A DNA stretch of 64,000 nt from Sphingomonas sp. (GCF_017304635.1 NZ_JAFKMA010000004.1:248001-312000), one strand, 5' to 3'. Numbered from the stretch's first letter, positions 47,350 through 56,863 are shown. Notes: generated by a model from the sequence alone, not told the origin. Numbers and translations: made by a program.

Positions 47350-48138
47350 TTACGCCGCCAGCTTCTCCGGCACCGCGTTCGCGTCGCGCCGCTGGCTGAG
47401 GTAGGAGGCCATCTCCTCGCCCAGTTCGCGTTGCGCCTTGAGATAGGCGACCGGCTCGGCCAGCCCGAGCCGCGCCCGCGCTGCGTCGATCGGTTCGTGC
47501 ATCAGCTGCTCGTAATCCTCGCCTTGCAGCCATCGGGCCTTGCGGCCCCGCTTGTAGCCTTCCCACACCGCCTTCGCGAACAGGTTGTTGCCCGTCACCT
47601 TGCGGCTCTTGAGCGCGGCCGCGCCGCCGATGAACGCCCAGCCCAGCCCGCCGACCTGCGCATAGCTGAACGCGACCAGCGCCGCTTCGCCCAGGCTTTC
47701 GTCGGCCTTGTACCCGGTCAGCACGTGCCAGATGTCGTGCGTGTCGCGCACCCGGCGGCCCATCCAGGCATACGGATGGAGCATGTCCTCTTCCTGGTTG
47801 ATCTTCGACACTTCGGCGAGGCCGTCGGCCGAATAGCCGGTCGATTCGAGGAAGTGGTTGTACGCCGCCCCGACCGTGCCGGGCGCGAACTGGCGGGCAT
47901 AGCCGGGCTGCGAGAAGACCTGCGCCAGTTCCTTGCGCTCGTACGCCATCCGCCCGCCGGTTTCGGTGGCGATGAAGCGGGCATAGTTCATCGGCGCGTT
48001 GCCGACGTTCAGCGCGCGCATGATGCGGAACACCTGCGTCGTGTCGTCGCCGTTCGCGAGCAGCTTCTTGATCGCGTCGAACGCGGTCTTCCAGTCGCGG
48101 CGTCCGGTCGTGCCGGGGAACGGAGGGAGCGTGGCCAT
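47350..48138 (-). CDS. coq4: Coq4-family ubiquinone biosynthesis protein
   Basis: A 262-residue protein of the Coq4 family. The zinc-type motif HDIWHVLTGY is at residues 134-143. Coq4 organises the ubiquinone-making complex in mitochondria and has recently been linked to C1 decarboxylation/hydroxylation; bacterial forms are found in alphaproteobacteria. The ATG at 48138 directly follows a hairpin that contains its ribosome binding site. It lies 42 bases after the regulator gene on the same strand and is probably co-transcribed with it. Confidence 0.9.
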   Translation of the reverse strand: MATLPPFPGTTGRRDWKTAFDAIKKLLANGDDTTQVFRIMRALNVGNAPMNYARFIATETGGRMAYERKELAQVFSQPGYARQFAPGTVGAAYNHFLESTGYSADGLAEVSKINQEEDMLHPYAWMGRRVRDTHDIWHVLTGYKADESLGEAALVAFSYAQVGGLGWAFIGGAAALKSRKVTGNNLFAKAVWEGYKRGRKARWLQGEDYEQLMHEPIDAARARLGLAEPVAYLKAQRELGEEMASYLSQRRDANAVPEKLAA

Positions 48139-48183
48139 GAGCGAAATCCTTACTGACATGAGTGTCAATAAGGATTTCGCTCA
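48138..48183 (-). promoter_or_regulatory. Perfect 15-base inverted repeat over the coq4 RBS
   Basis: TGAGCGAAATCCTTA at 48138-48152 pairs perfectly with TAAGGATTTCGCTCA at 48169-48183. Inside is a smaller TGACA/TGTCA repeat. On the minus strand the coq4 Shine-Dalgarno AAGGAT (8 bases before ATG) is in the stem, whose outer end touches the start codon and the stop codon of the upstream gene. It may be an RNA switch or a DNA operator. Confidence 0.8.
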
Positions 48184-49041
48184 CAAAGTCAAGCGCAGCC
48201 CCATCGCCGCCGCCGGCGGGCGCCCGCGGCGATAGGCGAGCGGCGGGTCGACGAACGGAAAGCCCTTCGCCTCCAGCGTCGCCAGCACACGCCGCATGTT
48301 GACCTGAGTCGCGGCGGTGGTGTCGTGCGCCAGATCGTTGGCCAGCCACTCGGGCGAGACGACGATGCCGTCGCGCCGGTTCTCGACGATGCCGGCCGCG
48401 TGCATGCCCGCGATCCGCCGCTGGACCGTGCTCCCCGCCAGCGACAGCGCGCGCGCCAGTTCGGCGACCTTGATCGCGCGCAGCGGCACCGCGGCATCGG
48501 CGAACGAGCCGTCGGCGGTCGCGCGATGGTTCGCGCACAAAAGGGTGGAGAACAGCACCAGGTCGAGCCAGTCGCGATGCGCGTTGCGGTTGGTCTCCGC
48601 CACCGACAGCATCAGGTCGATCGCGGTCTGCAAGCCCGCGGTCCAGTCGTAGACGGTCGACGGGCGCCCTTGCAGCGACAGCGGCTCGACCGCCTGCAAG
48701 TCGGCGATGAAGCGGACGAAGCAATCGTGCGCCAGTTCGCACAGCTCCTGGATCTCGCCATCGTCGCGCCAATGGTCGGTGGCGACGATGCCGCCGGCGA
48801 TGCGCCGGCACAGCCCCATCGCGATCAGCGATTGGACGTGGCGCCGCGTCGTCTCGAACGGCAGGCCGAGCGAACTCGACACCGACAGGACCGGCGTGCC
48901 GGCATCGGACCCGCGCAGCGACTGGCGCAGGATCAGGACGTAGATTCCGAAGCGTTCGACATTGCCGTCCATCAGCGGCAACGCGGTCGTCATGATGCTG
49001 GTCTGCATTTCCGCCAGCAAACGAGTCATCGGCCGCGGCAT
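48181..49041 (-). CDS. Putative transcription regulator with two winged-helix segments
   Basis: A protein of about 286 residues. Two helix-turn-helix-like parts are visible: SSSLGLPFETTRRHVQSLIAMG at about 65-87 (shortened: PFETTRRHVQSL) and LARALSLAGSTVQRRIAGMH at about 195-215. No metal or ligand domain is recognised. The start is uncertain: GTG 49068, ATG 49041 or ATG 49029 are possible. It precedes coq4 with a 42-base gap full of the inverted repeat. It may regulate that gene and itself. Confidence 0.7.
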   Translation of the reverse strand: MPRPMTRLLAEMQTSIMTTALPLMDGNVERFGIYVLILRQSLRGSDAGTPVLSVSSSLGLPFETTRRHVQSLIAMGLCRRIAGGIVATDHWRDDGEIQELCELAHDCFVRFIADLQAVEPLSLQGRPSTVYDWTAGLQTAIDLMLSVAETNRNAHRDWLDLVLFSTLLCANHRATADGSFADAAVPLRAIKVAELARALSLAGSTVQRRIAGMHAAGIVENRRDGIVVSPEWLANDLAHDTTAATQVNMRRVLATLEAKGFPFVDPPLAYRRGRPPAAAMGLRLTL

Positions 49042-49248
49042 CGTCGCTATTCGCCCAGCCGTTGCCACATGTCGATCATGGCGCGGCTTCCTGCCATCCC
49101 GGCAGGGCGGACGGCCAGCGCTTTCGCACCCGGGTTACCCGAAATGGGCCGAATCGGGCCGGGTAGCGCATCACGGCCGCGAATTTCGCACCCTCCGGCA
49201 CGGCGTGCGGCGCGCTGCGGCGTGCGCTGGGCGTGGCGTCTCCCTCGC

Positions 49249-50361
49249 TCAGACGCGCATCGGCATCAGCACGTAGAGCGCCGGCGCCTTGTCGTTCTCG
49301 CGGATCAGCGTCGGTGCGCTGGCATCGGCCAGATGCACCTCGACCATGTCGCCCTCGATCTGGCCGAGAATGTCGAGCAGGTAGCGGCTGTTGAAGCCGA
49401 TCTCGAACCCCTGCGCGGCGTAATCGCCCGGCACGTCCTCGGCGGCGGTGCCGTTTTCCGGGCTGGTCACCGACAGCGTGATCTTGTCGCGATCGAGCGC
49501 CATCTTGACCGCGCGGGTCTTTTCGGTGGCGATGGTCGACACGCGGTCGACGCCCTCCTCGAAGCTGCGCGGGTCGATCTTCAGGATCTTGTCGTTGCCG
49601 GTCGGGATGACGCGGCTGTAGTCGGGGAAGGTGCCGTCGATCAGCTTCGACGTCAGCAGCGCCTGCCCCATGTCGAAGCGAATCTTCGAGTTCGACAGCG
49701 ACACGCCGACCGACCCGTCGATCTCGTCGAGCAGCTTGCGCAGTTCCGCCACGCATTTGCGCGGGATGATGATGTCGGGCATCCCGTCGGCGCCGTCCGG
49801 CCGCGGGATGGTGACGCGCGCCAGGCGGTGGCCATCGGTCGCCGCCGCCTTCAGCACCGGCTGGCCGTCGTCCGCCACGTGCCAGAAGATGCCGTTGAGG
49901 TAGTACCGCGTTTCCTCGGTCGAGATCGCGAAGCGCGTCTTGTCGATGATCTGCTTCAGCGTCTCGGCGGGCAGCTCGAACTGGGTCGGCAGCTCGCCTT
50001 CCGCGATCACCGGAAAGTCGTCACGCGGCAACGTGCCGAGCTGGAACCGCGCGCGACCGGCGACGATCTGCATCTTGCCCTCGGCCGCGGTCAGGCTGAC
50101 CTGCGATCCCTCGGGCAGCTTGCGCGCGATGTCGAACAGCGTGTGGGCGGAGACGGTGGTCGCACCCGGCTGGTCGACCGCGGCGGCGACGCTTTCGTTG
50201 ATCTGGAGGTCGAGGTCGGTCGCCATCAGCTTGAGCGATCCGTCCGCGCTTGCCTCGATCAGCACGTTGGACAGGATCGGGATCGTGTTGCGGCGCTCGA
50301 CCACGGACTGGACGTGGCTCAGCCCCTTGAGCAGGGTCGCGCGTTCGATCGTCGCCTTCAT
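49249..50361 (-). CDS. dnaN: DNA polymerase III beta clamp
   Basis: A 370-residue sliding clamp with three similar domains. MKATIERATLLKGL at the start, TDGHRLARV in the middle and the end YVLMPMRV are conserved. It holds polymerase III on DNA. Upstream codons to 50388 are not conserved, so the ATG at 50361 was chosen. It is on the same strand as recF and gyrB. Confidence 0.97.
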   Translation of the reverse strand: MKATIERATLLKGLSHVQSVVERRNTIPILSNVLIEASADGSLKLMATDLDLQINESVAAAVDQPGATTVSAHTLFDIARKLPEGSQVSLTAAEGKMQIVAGRARFQLGTLPRDDFPVIAEGELPTQFELPAETLKQIIDKTRFAISTEETRYYLNGIFWHVADDGQPVLKAAATDGHRLARVTIPRPDGADGMPDIIIPRKCVAELRKLLDEIDGSVGVSLSNSKIRFDMGQALLTSKLIDGTFPDYSRVIPTGNDKILKIDPRSFEEGVDRVSTIATEKTRAVKMALDRDKITLSVTSPENGTAAEDVPGDYAAQGFEIGFNSRYLLDILGQIEGDMVEVHLADASAPTLIRENDKAPALYVLMPMRV

Positions 50362-50492
50362 CTCAATCATCCCCCGGGGCCCCGCCAAGGGGCAACTCGC
50401 CGTCTCTAGTCCTTAACGCGAAAAGGGGCCGGAGCAAGCGCTCCGACCCCCGATATCAACAGGTTTTAGTCCCTGTGCCCGCTAACGCGGGC

Positions 50493-50574
50493 GGCGGTGC
50501 CGGCCCACTCCCCACCCGGCCGCCCATCTAGGATATGATCTGGCGGCCGGGTGGGGGAGTGGGCCGGCACCGCC
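50493..50574. repeat. Long palindromic repeat, copy 1
   Basis: Arms of about 32 bases (50493-50524 and 50542-50574) pair with one bulged base around a 17-base loop. The right arm shares GGGGGAG-N-GGGCCGGC and GCCATC with the second copy at 54055-54090. It lies between dnaN and the stop of the porin gene, where it may end transcription of the porin gene. Confidence 0.8.
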
Positions 50575-50587
50575 ATCAATTCAACGC

Positions 50588-51256
50588 TTAGAAACGGAAG
50601 CCCACGCCGACCACCGCCTGGTGGCGGTCGGTATCGACCGAGAAGTTGTTGGTGTTCGACCCATTGGCATATTCCAGCCGCGCCTGGCCGTAGTTCGAGT
50701 AGCGATACTCGATCTTGGCATAGGTGTTGGTGCCGATCGACTGTTCGAGGCCAATGCCCGCGCGCCAGCCGTCAAGGTTGAAGTGCTGGCCGGTCTCGGT
50801 CGTGCCGTTCGACGCGACCAGGTCGAGCCGCTGGTTGGTGTAGCCGCCCTTGACGTAGATCAGGGTCGCCGGGGCGACGCGATAGCCGGCGCGGACGCCG
50901 CCATAGATGTCGCGGCCCGCCTTGACGCGGCCATAGCCGAGCGCACCGGCGGCGGACGGGTTGTTGGTGACCTTGCTGGTCGAGCCGGTGACTTCGCCCT
51001 CGACACCGAACACCCAGCGGTTGCTGGAAATGTCGTAGCCGACGTCGCCGCCATAGGTCAGGCCGTCGGCCGAATTGCTGTCGTCGATCGACGAATTGGG
51101 CACCTTGCCCGGCTGTAACCGGTCATAGCCGAGGATCGCGCCGGCACGGAAACCGGTGAAGGTCGCATCGGACGGCGGCGGCCCATCCTGCGCGAAGGCC
51201 GGGGCGGCGGTGACCAGCGCGGCGGCACTGGCGGCGGCGAAAACGAACTGACGCAT
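50588..51256 (-). CDS. Outer-membrane beta-barrel porin-like protein
   Basis: A 222-residue OmpA/Omp25-like barrel of eight strands. Signal peptide to AFAQ, first strand FRAGAILGYDRL, and a last strand VVGVGFRF ending in Phe as required for Bam-dependent insertion. GGAGTATTAT precedes the ATG. It is monocistronic and probably structural or involved in adhesion. Confidence 0.88.
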   Translation of the reverse strand: MRQFVFAAASAAALVTAAPAFAQDGPPPSDATFTGFRAGAILGYDRLQPGKVPNSSIDDSNSADGLTYGGDVGYDISSNRWVFGVEGEVTGSTSKVTNNPSAAGALGYGRVKAGRDIYGGVRAGYRVAPATLIYVKGGYTNQRLDLVASNGTTETGQHFNLDGWRAGIGLEQSIGTNTYAKIEYRYSNYGQARLEYANGSNTNNFSVDTDRHQAVVGVGFRF

Positions 51257-51411
51257 ATAATACTCCATCATTCCTGACCCGGGCCGCCGGGGGTCAACGG
51301 CGCGGGGAACGCCAAATGGTCGGTGACGCGCGAAGTTGCATGAACCTCAGATAAACGCGGAAATCCGTTGCTTTCGCGCCACAGGGGGTTGAAACGCGGG
51401 CGGTGGGGACC

Positions 51412-52056
51412 ATGCGCGCAACGACGACGAGGAAGGGCCGCGACTTCATCGCGCGGCACGGCGAAACCGTGTTCAACGCGGCCGGGCGGCTACAGGGCGA
51501 GGCGGCGCATACGCCGCTGACCCGGGCCGGTTTCCTCCAGGCCGACGAGATGGGGGAGGCGTTGCAGCTTGCGCTGGGCGATCGGCCCGCGCTGATATTG
51601 TGGGCGTCGCCGACCGGGCGTGCGCTCCAGACGCTGGCGGTGATGGCCGAGCATCTCGGGCTCGACTGGCACGATGCGAAGACCGACCCGCGCCTGACCG
51701 AAATCGGCATGGGCGGCTGGGGCGGGCGCTATTATGCCGACGTCATCGCCGAAGCGGGGGACGTCATCGACCGATCGAGCGGTCTGCTGCTGTCGGCGCC
51801 CGACGGCGAGCTCTACCCCGACATCGTGTCGCGAGTGTCCGGCTGGCTCGCCGACACGCAAGACGATGACGGCGACCGGCTGGTCATCATGCACGGCATC
51901 TCCAGCCGGGTGATGCGGGGCGTGATGACCGACGCGCCGGCGATCGAACGGTTCGGCGCGCCGGCCGCGCCGCATCTGCCGCAGGGGTCGCTGGTGATGA
52001 TCGAGCGCGGGGTGGAGACGATCGTCCATCTCGGCGGCGGTGGGGAGCGAGTGTGA
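51412..52056 (+). CDS. Histidine phosphatase family protein
   Basis: A 214-residue phosphatase/mutase-type protein. The RHGET motif (about 15-19) carries the phosphorylated His, and the second His is in VIMHGISSRVMRG. A likely acid is in the loop LTEIGMGGWGG. It hydrolyses phosphomonoesters; substrate unknown. ATG at 51412 preferred over an upstream GTG. It overlaps the next gene by 4 bases. Confidence 0.9.
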   Translation: MRATTTRKGRDFIARHGETVFNAAGRLQGEAAHTPLTRAGFLQADEMGEALQLALGDRPALILWASPTGRALQTLAVMAEHLGLDWHDAKTDPRLTEIGMGGWGGRYYADVIAEAGDVIDRSSGLLLSAPDGELYPDIVSRVSGWLADTQDDDGDRLVIMHGISSRVMRGVMTDAPAIERFGAPAAPHLPQGSLVMIERGVETIVHLGGGGERV

Positions 52057-52508
52057 GCGTTGTGCTGGCGCTGGCGCTGGCCGCGGGCGCGCGCGACACG
52101 ATCGGCGTGTTCGGCGGCTGGGGCGCCTTTCGCGACGCCGAGCCCGCCCGCTGCTACGCGATCGCGCAGCCGGTCGACCCCAGCCACCGCGCTGGCTTCG
52201 CCAGCATCGCGACCTGGCCCGGCCGCAACGTCCGCGGCCAGCTCCACGTCCGCCTCAGCCGTGCGCTCGGCGCGGCGCCGCGCGTCACCCTGTCGATCGG
52301 CGAGCGCCGTTTCGACCTGACCGCGAGCGGCAGCGACGCCTGGGCGCCCGACGCGCGCACCGACGCCGCGATCTCCGCCGCGATGCGCGAAGGCCGCTCG
52401 ATGAGCGTCGAGGGTGTCGACCGCGCCGGCGCCCCCTTCGCCGACAGCTACGCCCTCGCCGGCGCCGCCACCGCGATCGACGCCGCCGCGCTGGCGTGCC
52501 GGCGGTGA
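52053..52508 (+). CDS. Secreted protein of unknown function
   Basis: A 151-residue protein with a short hydrophobic N-terminus and one mature domain with two Cys (ARCYAI and ALACRR) that may form a disulfide. The strand pattern and the segment FDLTASGSDAWAPD resemble invasion-associated locus B-like proteins of alphaproteobacteria. The start is GTG at 52053, overlapping the phosphatase stop. Confidence 0.7.
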   Translation: MSVVLALALAAGARDTIGVFGGWGAFRDAEPARCYAIAQPVDPSHRAGFASIATWPGRNVRGQLHVRLSRALGAAPRVTLSIGERRFDLTASGSDAWAPDARTDAAISAAMREGRSMSVEGVDRAGAPFADSYALAGAATAIDAAALACRR

Positions 52509-52517
52509 CGAGCCGCG

Positions 52518-52736
52518 TTACGATCCGCGGCGATCGTCCTTGAACACCTGCTCTCGACGCAACCGAGCCCGGCGTTGCGCCAACCATCGGAGGTCCATCA
52601 GCCAGGCGAAGGGAACGGCCATCAACAGGGCGCCGATCGTCCGCACGACGCTCACCGCGACCGGGGGGCGTAGCCAAATCCACACGATCCCGATCGCCCA
52701 GATCATCACGACGTTGGTGGCGATGCGAAGGGCCAT
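52518..52736 (-). CDS. Small two-helix membrane protein
   Basis: A 72-residue protein with two hydrophobic segments (about 5-22 and 27-45) and a basic tail (RRARLRREQ). No family is recognised. It is convergent with the secreted protein gene and divergent from rlmN, with only short gaps. Confidence 0.62.
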   Translation of the reverse strand: MALRIATNVVMIWAIGIVWIWLRPPVAVSVVRTIGALLMAVPFAWLMDLRWLAQRRARLRREQVFKDDRRGS

Positions 52737-52794
52737 GCCATCGTCCTAACACGCGGCGGTGGAAAATGCTCGCGATTTGCCCTAAGTGGCGGGC

Positions 52795-54003
52795 ATGCAG
52801 ACAGTCTCGGCCGCCCCGATGCCCATTCCCGGGCACATCGATCCCGTGCCCGTGCCGCGCGCGAGCGTCGCGCGGGAGGATGGGCGGGTCGACCTGGTCG
52901 GGCTGGCCAAGGCGGAACTGCGCGAGGCGCTGCTCGCCGCGGGCATGGACGCGAAGCAGGCGAAGCTGCGCGCGAAGCAGATCTGGCACTGGATCTACAA
53001 TCGCGGCGCCACGCAATTTGCGGCGATGACCGACATCGCCAAGGCGCAGCATCCCTGGCTCGAGGAACGCTTCGTCATCGGCCGGCCGGAGGTGGTCGAG
53101 GCGCAGGTGTCGACCGACGGCACGCGCAAGTGGCTGCTCCGCGCGCCAGATGCGCAGGATTACGAGATGGTGTTCATCCCGGATGCCGATCGCGGGACGC
53201 TGTGCGTGTCGAGCCAGGTCGGTTGCACGCTCAACTGCCGCTTCTGCCACACCGGGACGATGCGGCTGGTGCGCAACCTGACGAGCCAGGAGATCGTCGG
53301 CCAGGTGATGCTGGCGCGCGACGCGCTCGGCGAATGGCCGTCGAGTTCCGAGGGACGGATGCTGACCAACATCGTGATGATGGGGATGGGCGAGCCGCTC
53401 TACAATTTCGATAATGTCCGTGACGCGCTGCACGTCGTGATGGACGGCGACGGCCTCGCGCTGTCGAAGCGGCGCATCACGCTGTCGACCAGCGGCGTCG
53501 TGCCGATGATGGCGCGCGCGGGCGAGGAGATCGGGGTCAACCTCGCGGTGTCGCTGCACGCGGTGACCAAGGAGATCCGCGACGAGATCGTGCCGCTCAA
53601 CCGCAAGTACGGGATCGAGGAACTGCTCCAGGCGTGCGCCGATTATCCCGGCGCCAACAACGCGCGGCGGATCACGTTCGAGTACGTGATGCTGAAGGAC
53701 AAGAACGATTCGGACGAGGATGCGCGCGAGCTCGTCCGGCTGATCCGCAAGTACAAGCTGCCGGCGAAGGTCAATCTGATCCCGTTCAATCCGTGGCCGG
53801 GCGCGCCCTACGACACGTCGACACCCGAACGGGTGCGCGCTTTCTCGAACATCGTGTTCGAGGCCGGCATTTCCGCCCCCGTCCGCACGCCGCGCGGGCG
53901 CGACATTGATGCGGCATGCGGCCAGCTGAAGACCGCCGCCGAGCGCAAGTCGCGCGCCGAACTCGACCGGCTGGCGGAGGAGAAGTTGGCGGCGCTCGGT
54001 TAG
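52795..54003 (+). CDS. rlmN: 23S rRNA (adenine-C2) methyltransferase RlmN
   Basis: A 402-residue radical SAM enzyme. [11 protein letters not shown] holds the Fe-S cysteines, and [13 protein letters not shown] and [20 protein letters not shown] with the catalytic Cys are typical. It methylates A2503 of 23S rRNA and A37 of some tRNAs. The ATG at 52795 is chosen over a GTG 9 bases upstream. It ends just before the second palindromic repeat. Confidence 0.96.
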   Translation: MQTVSAAPMPIPGHIDPVPVPRASVAREDGRVDLVGLAKAELREALLAAGMDAKQAKLRAKQIWHWIYNRGATQFAAMTDIAKAQHPWLEERFVIGRPEVVEAQVSTDGTRKWLLRAPDAQDYEMVFIPDADRGTLCVSSQVGCTLNCRFCHTGTMRLVRNLTSQEIVGQVMLARDALGEWPSSSEGRMLTNIVMMGMGEPLYNFDNVRDALHVVMDGDGLALSKRRITLSTSGVVPMMARAGEEIGVNLAVSLHAVTKEIRDEIVPLNRKYGIEELLQACADYPGANNARRITFEYVMLKDKNDSDEDARELVRLIRKYKLPAKVNLIPFNPWPGAPYDTSTPERVRAFSNIVFEAGISAPVRTPRGRDIDAACGQLKTAAERKSRAELDRLAEEKLAALG

Positions 54004-54005
54004 TC

Positions 54006-54087
54006 GCTGCGCCCGCCCGCTCCCCCTCCCGACCGCCCAAACATCGTACCCTATGGGCGGTCGGGAGGGGGAGCGGGCCGGCGCAGC
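54006..54087. terminator. Long palindrome between convergent genes (repeat copy 2)
   Basis: Arms of about 33 bases (54006-54038 and 54055-54087) pair with one mismatch; the inner 24 are perfect. It lies between the convergent rlmN and CAP-domain genes and could terminate both. The right arm is closely similar to the copy at 50542-50578. Confidence 0.8.
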
Positions 54088-54108
54088 CATCCGCGTTAGC
54101 GGATCAGA

Positions 54109-55143
54109 CTACGTCATCCGGAACGTGTAGCTGTAGCTCGTCTGCGGCGCGCCGGTCACGCCGCTGATCGTCACGGTATAGGTCACGCCCGCCTGCAACC
54201 CCGCGACATGCCATTGCACGCTGTTGGCGACGCCATAGCCGTCATTGTCGCTGGCGACGTCGCTGACCGCGAGCGAGCCGGACGGGCCGCTCACGCCGAT
54301 CGTGGCGTGCGCGAAGCTGACGCCGGTGTTGGCGCCGAACGCGCCGCTCGCATTGGCGATCGCGGTGAACGACAGGTAATCGCCCGCCTGGAAATAGCGC
54401 GACGGATAATCGTGATAGGGATAGGCAACGAAGGCCGGGATGCTGCCGGTGACGGTCACCCCGTTCGCGAAGTTGAACACGCGCATCGCCGACGTGCTGG
54501 CGCGCGTGCCGTCGGGCAGGACCATCGCGGCGCGGCCGTACGACACCTGGCCGAGGAACGGGTCGAGGATCCAGCGGCGGTGCCCGATCGACGCGCTGTT
54601 GGTCTCGCGCAGCCAGCCGGCGAGCGCGTCGTCCTCGGTCGAGAAGCTGAGGCCGGTGCCCCAGCCGCCGATCAGGTTGCTCGATCCCGCGGCGGTCGCG
54701 CCGTCGCTCGAATAGCATAGCCAGCTGGTCGGCGGCGTATGGCTCAGTGCCTTGTTGACCGCCATCATCAGCGCGGCGGCGGCTTCCTGATTGTCCTCGA
54801 CCGCCGAATAGCTGACCGCGGGCAGGCCGTGCAGCGCGCGGACGCCGTTGAGCCAGGTCAGGAAATCCTGCTTGACCGACGCCTTGAGCACGCCCGCGTT
54901 GCAGGTCGTGGCGTTGGGCAGCACGTCGTACAACGCCGCCGCCTGCGCCGCGAAGCCGACCGGGCTGGCGGTGGGGCTCGGCGTCGGCGTCGGGGCGGGA
55001 GCCGGGGTCGGAGTGGGCGTCGGGGCCGGTGCCACGATCGGGCCGCCGCCCGCCGTCGTCGTCGCGGTGCCCCCCGAATCGGACCCGCCGCAACCGCTCA
55101 CCAGCGGCAGCGCGCCCAACAGCACGATCAGCGCTTTTCTCAT
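54109..55143 (-). CDS. CAP-domain (SCP/PR1-like) lipoprotein
   Basis: A 344-residue lipoprotein (lipobox LVSGC). A linker of alternating Thr-Pro and Ala-Pro follows (about 40-60). The CAP domain runs from VKQDFLTWLNGVRALHGLP, through EDNQEAAAALMM and LSHTP, to SIGHRRWILDP, with the conserved His pair. The C-terminal 90 residues form a beta-sandwich (GVSGPSGSLAV). Function of bacterial CAP proteins is mostly unknown. Start ATG 55143. Confidence 0.9.
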   Translation of the reverse strand: MRKALIVLLGALPLVSGCGGSDSGGTATTTAGGGPIVAPAPTPTPTPAPAPTPTPSPTASPVGFAAQAAALYDVLPNATTCNAGVLKASVKQDFLTWLNGVRALHGLPAVSYSAVEDNQEAAAALMMAVNKALSHTPPTSWLCYSSDGATAAGSSNLIGGWGTGLSFSTEDDALAGWLRETNSASIGHRRWILDPFLGQVSYGRAAMVLPDGTRASTSAMRVFNFANGVTVTGSIPAFVAYPYHDYPSRYFQAGDYLSFTAIANASGAFGANTGVSFAHATIGVSGPSGSLAVSDVASDNDGYGVANSVQWHVAGLQAGVTYTVTISGVTGAPQTSYSYTFRMT

Positions 55144-55283
55144 CACCCCACCCTCACCCGGATTGGTGACCAAGCGATTAAGATCGCGTGTTTTTCCATC
55201 GTCGAAGCGGCCGGATGCCGGTTCGTTGCGACAAAGCGAGGGCGGGGTTCCCGGCGGGGCCGCTGTCGCGCTATCGACGGCCT

Positions 55284-56045
55284 GTGGTCGGATCGGTTCT
55301 GCATGTCGCCTTGGTCGCCGCCGCCGGGTTCGTCGGCGGGGCGATGAACGCATTGGCGGGCGGGGGGACGTTCGCGACCCTGCCGTCACTGCTCGCGATC
55401 GGCTTGCCGGCGAACATCGCCAATGCGACCAGCAACGTCGCCTTGTTGCCGGGTGCCGCGACCAGCGCCTGGGCGTTTCGCGACGAATTGGGGCCGCTCG
55501 CCGGCGTGCCGGTCGCGACGCTGGCGGCGATCACCTTCGCCGGCGGACTGGTCGGCAGCCTGCTGCTGGTGATGACGCCCAGCCATGCGTTCGACGTCAT
55601 TATCCCGTGGCTGGTGCTCTACGCCTTTGTCGTGCTGGCGTTCGGCAAGCGCGCGGCGGCGTGGCTGCACGAGCGCATCACGATCGGGCGGCGGACGCTG
55701 CTGACGGCGCAGGCGCTGCTCGGCGTCTATGGCGGCTATTTCGGGGGTGGGGTCGGGCTGATGACGACTGCGACCTACGGCCTGCTGGCGGGACACACCC
55801 CGCGCGAGTTGTTCGCGCCGCGCACGCTGATGCTCGCGATCGCCAATGCGGCGGCGGCGATCGTGTTCGTGGTGGCGGGCATGGTCGCCTGGGCGTCGTG
55901 CCTGCCGATGATGGCGGGGGCGATCCTGGGCGGCTGGGCGGGCGCGCGAGTCGGGAAGGTACTGCCGGCGCCGGCGGTGCGAGTCTGGACGCTGCTGGTG
56001 ACGGGGGTGACGACGGTCGTGTTCTTCTGGCGCGCGTACCACTGA
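55284..56045 (+). CDS. TauE/SafE-family sulfite/sulfonate exporter
   Basis: A 253-residue membrane protein with about eight helices. FVGGAMNALAGGGTF and GVYGGYFGGGVGLMT are the two repeats typical of TauE/SafE. The GTG at 55284 fits the family start; the frame is open to 55188, but that part is Arg-rich and lies in the promoter region of the CAP gene. It may export sulfite or organosulfur anions, in keeping with the sulfite-oxidase-like pair that follows. Confidence 0.85.
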   Translation: MVGSVLHVALVAAAGFVGGAMNALAGGGTFATLPSLLAIGLPANIANATSNVALLPGAATSAWAFRDELGPLAGVPVATLAAITFAGGLVGSLLLVMTPSHAFDVIIPWLVLYAFVVLAFGKRAAAWLHERITIGRRTLLTAQALLGVYGGYFGGGVGLMTTATYGLLAGHTPRELFAPRTLMLAIANAAAAIVFVVAGMVAWASCLPMMAGAILGGWAGARVGKVLPAPAVRVWTLLVTGVTTVVFFWRAYH

Positions 56046-56086
56046 ATCCGCTGTCCTACCGCGCCGAAGCGGCGTAGGATCGCGCG

Positions 56087-56863
56087 GTGCCCGCCGCATC
56101 CGCCTCCGCGTCCGACGCAGAAGAAACGGTTGCGCGCAACCTTCGCCAACTTCCGGGTCATGTGTACCGCCACCGGCTGGCAACGCGGTTGTGGCACTGG
56201 CTGACGGCGGTCACGATCTTCGTGATGATCGGTAGCGGGATCGGCATCCTCAACGCGCACCCGCGACTCTATTGGGGCGCGTATGGCGCCAACTTCGACC
56301 ATGCCTGGCTCGATCTTTCGTCCTACAAAGACTGGATGCGGTCCGGAATTTTCACGATTCCCCGCAACTACAACCTCGCTCTGTCGCGGCGCTGGCACCT
56401 CACCTTCGCCTTGGTGCTCGGGTTCGCGTTGCTGGCGTTCATGGTCGCCAGCCTCATCAACCGCCATTTCCAGCGCGACCTGCGCGTCCGCGCGAAGGAG
56501 GTCGCGCCCCGCCACCTGATCGCCGACGCGGCGGCGCATGCGCGGTTCGATTTCCTCAATCCCGACGACCCGGCGCGCTATAACACCTTGCAAAAGCTGT
56601 CCTATGTCGGGGTGATCTTCTTGATCTTGCCGCTGATGATCCTGACCGGGCTGGCGCTGTCGCCGGGGATGGATGCGGCGTGGCCGTGGCTGCTCGAGCT
56701 GTTCGGCGGGCGGCAGTCGGCGCGGTCTATCCATTTCATCGCGGCGTCCGCGCTGGTCGCGTTCATCGTCATCCACCTGGCGCTGGTCATCCTGGCCGGG
56801 CCGATCGGGGAGGTGCGGTCGATGCTGACTGGCTGGTGGCGCGTGCCGGAGGACGATCGGTGA
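56087..56863 (+). CDS. Cytochrome b561-type membrane subunit
   Basis: A 258-residue membrane protein of four main helices. Heme-binding His are visible in ATRLWHWLTAV, RRWHLTFAL, IHFIAAS and IVIHLALV. The N-terminal RHRLATRLWHW is typical of the thiosulfate reductase/YedZ-like cytochrome b subunits. GTG start. The stop overlaps the molybdopterin enzyme gene by 4 bases, so it is its electron partner. Confidence 0.88.
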   Translation: MPAASASASDAEETVARNLRQLPGHVYRHRLATRLWHWLTAVTIFVMIGSGIGILNAHPRLYWGAYGANFDHAWLDLSSYKDWMRSGIFTIPRNYNLALSRRWHLTFALVLGFALLAFMVASLINRHFQRDLRVRAKEVAPRHLIADAAAHARFDFLNPDDPARYNTLQKLSYVGVIFLILPLMILTGLALSPGMDAAWPWLLELFGGRQSARSIHFIAASALVAFIVIHLALVILAGPIGEVRSMLTGWWRVPEDDR

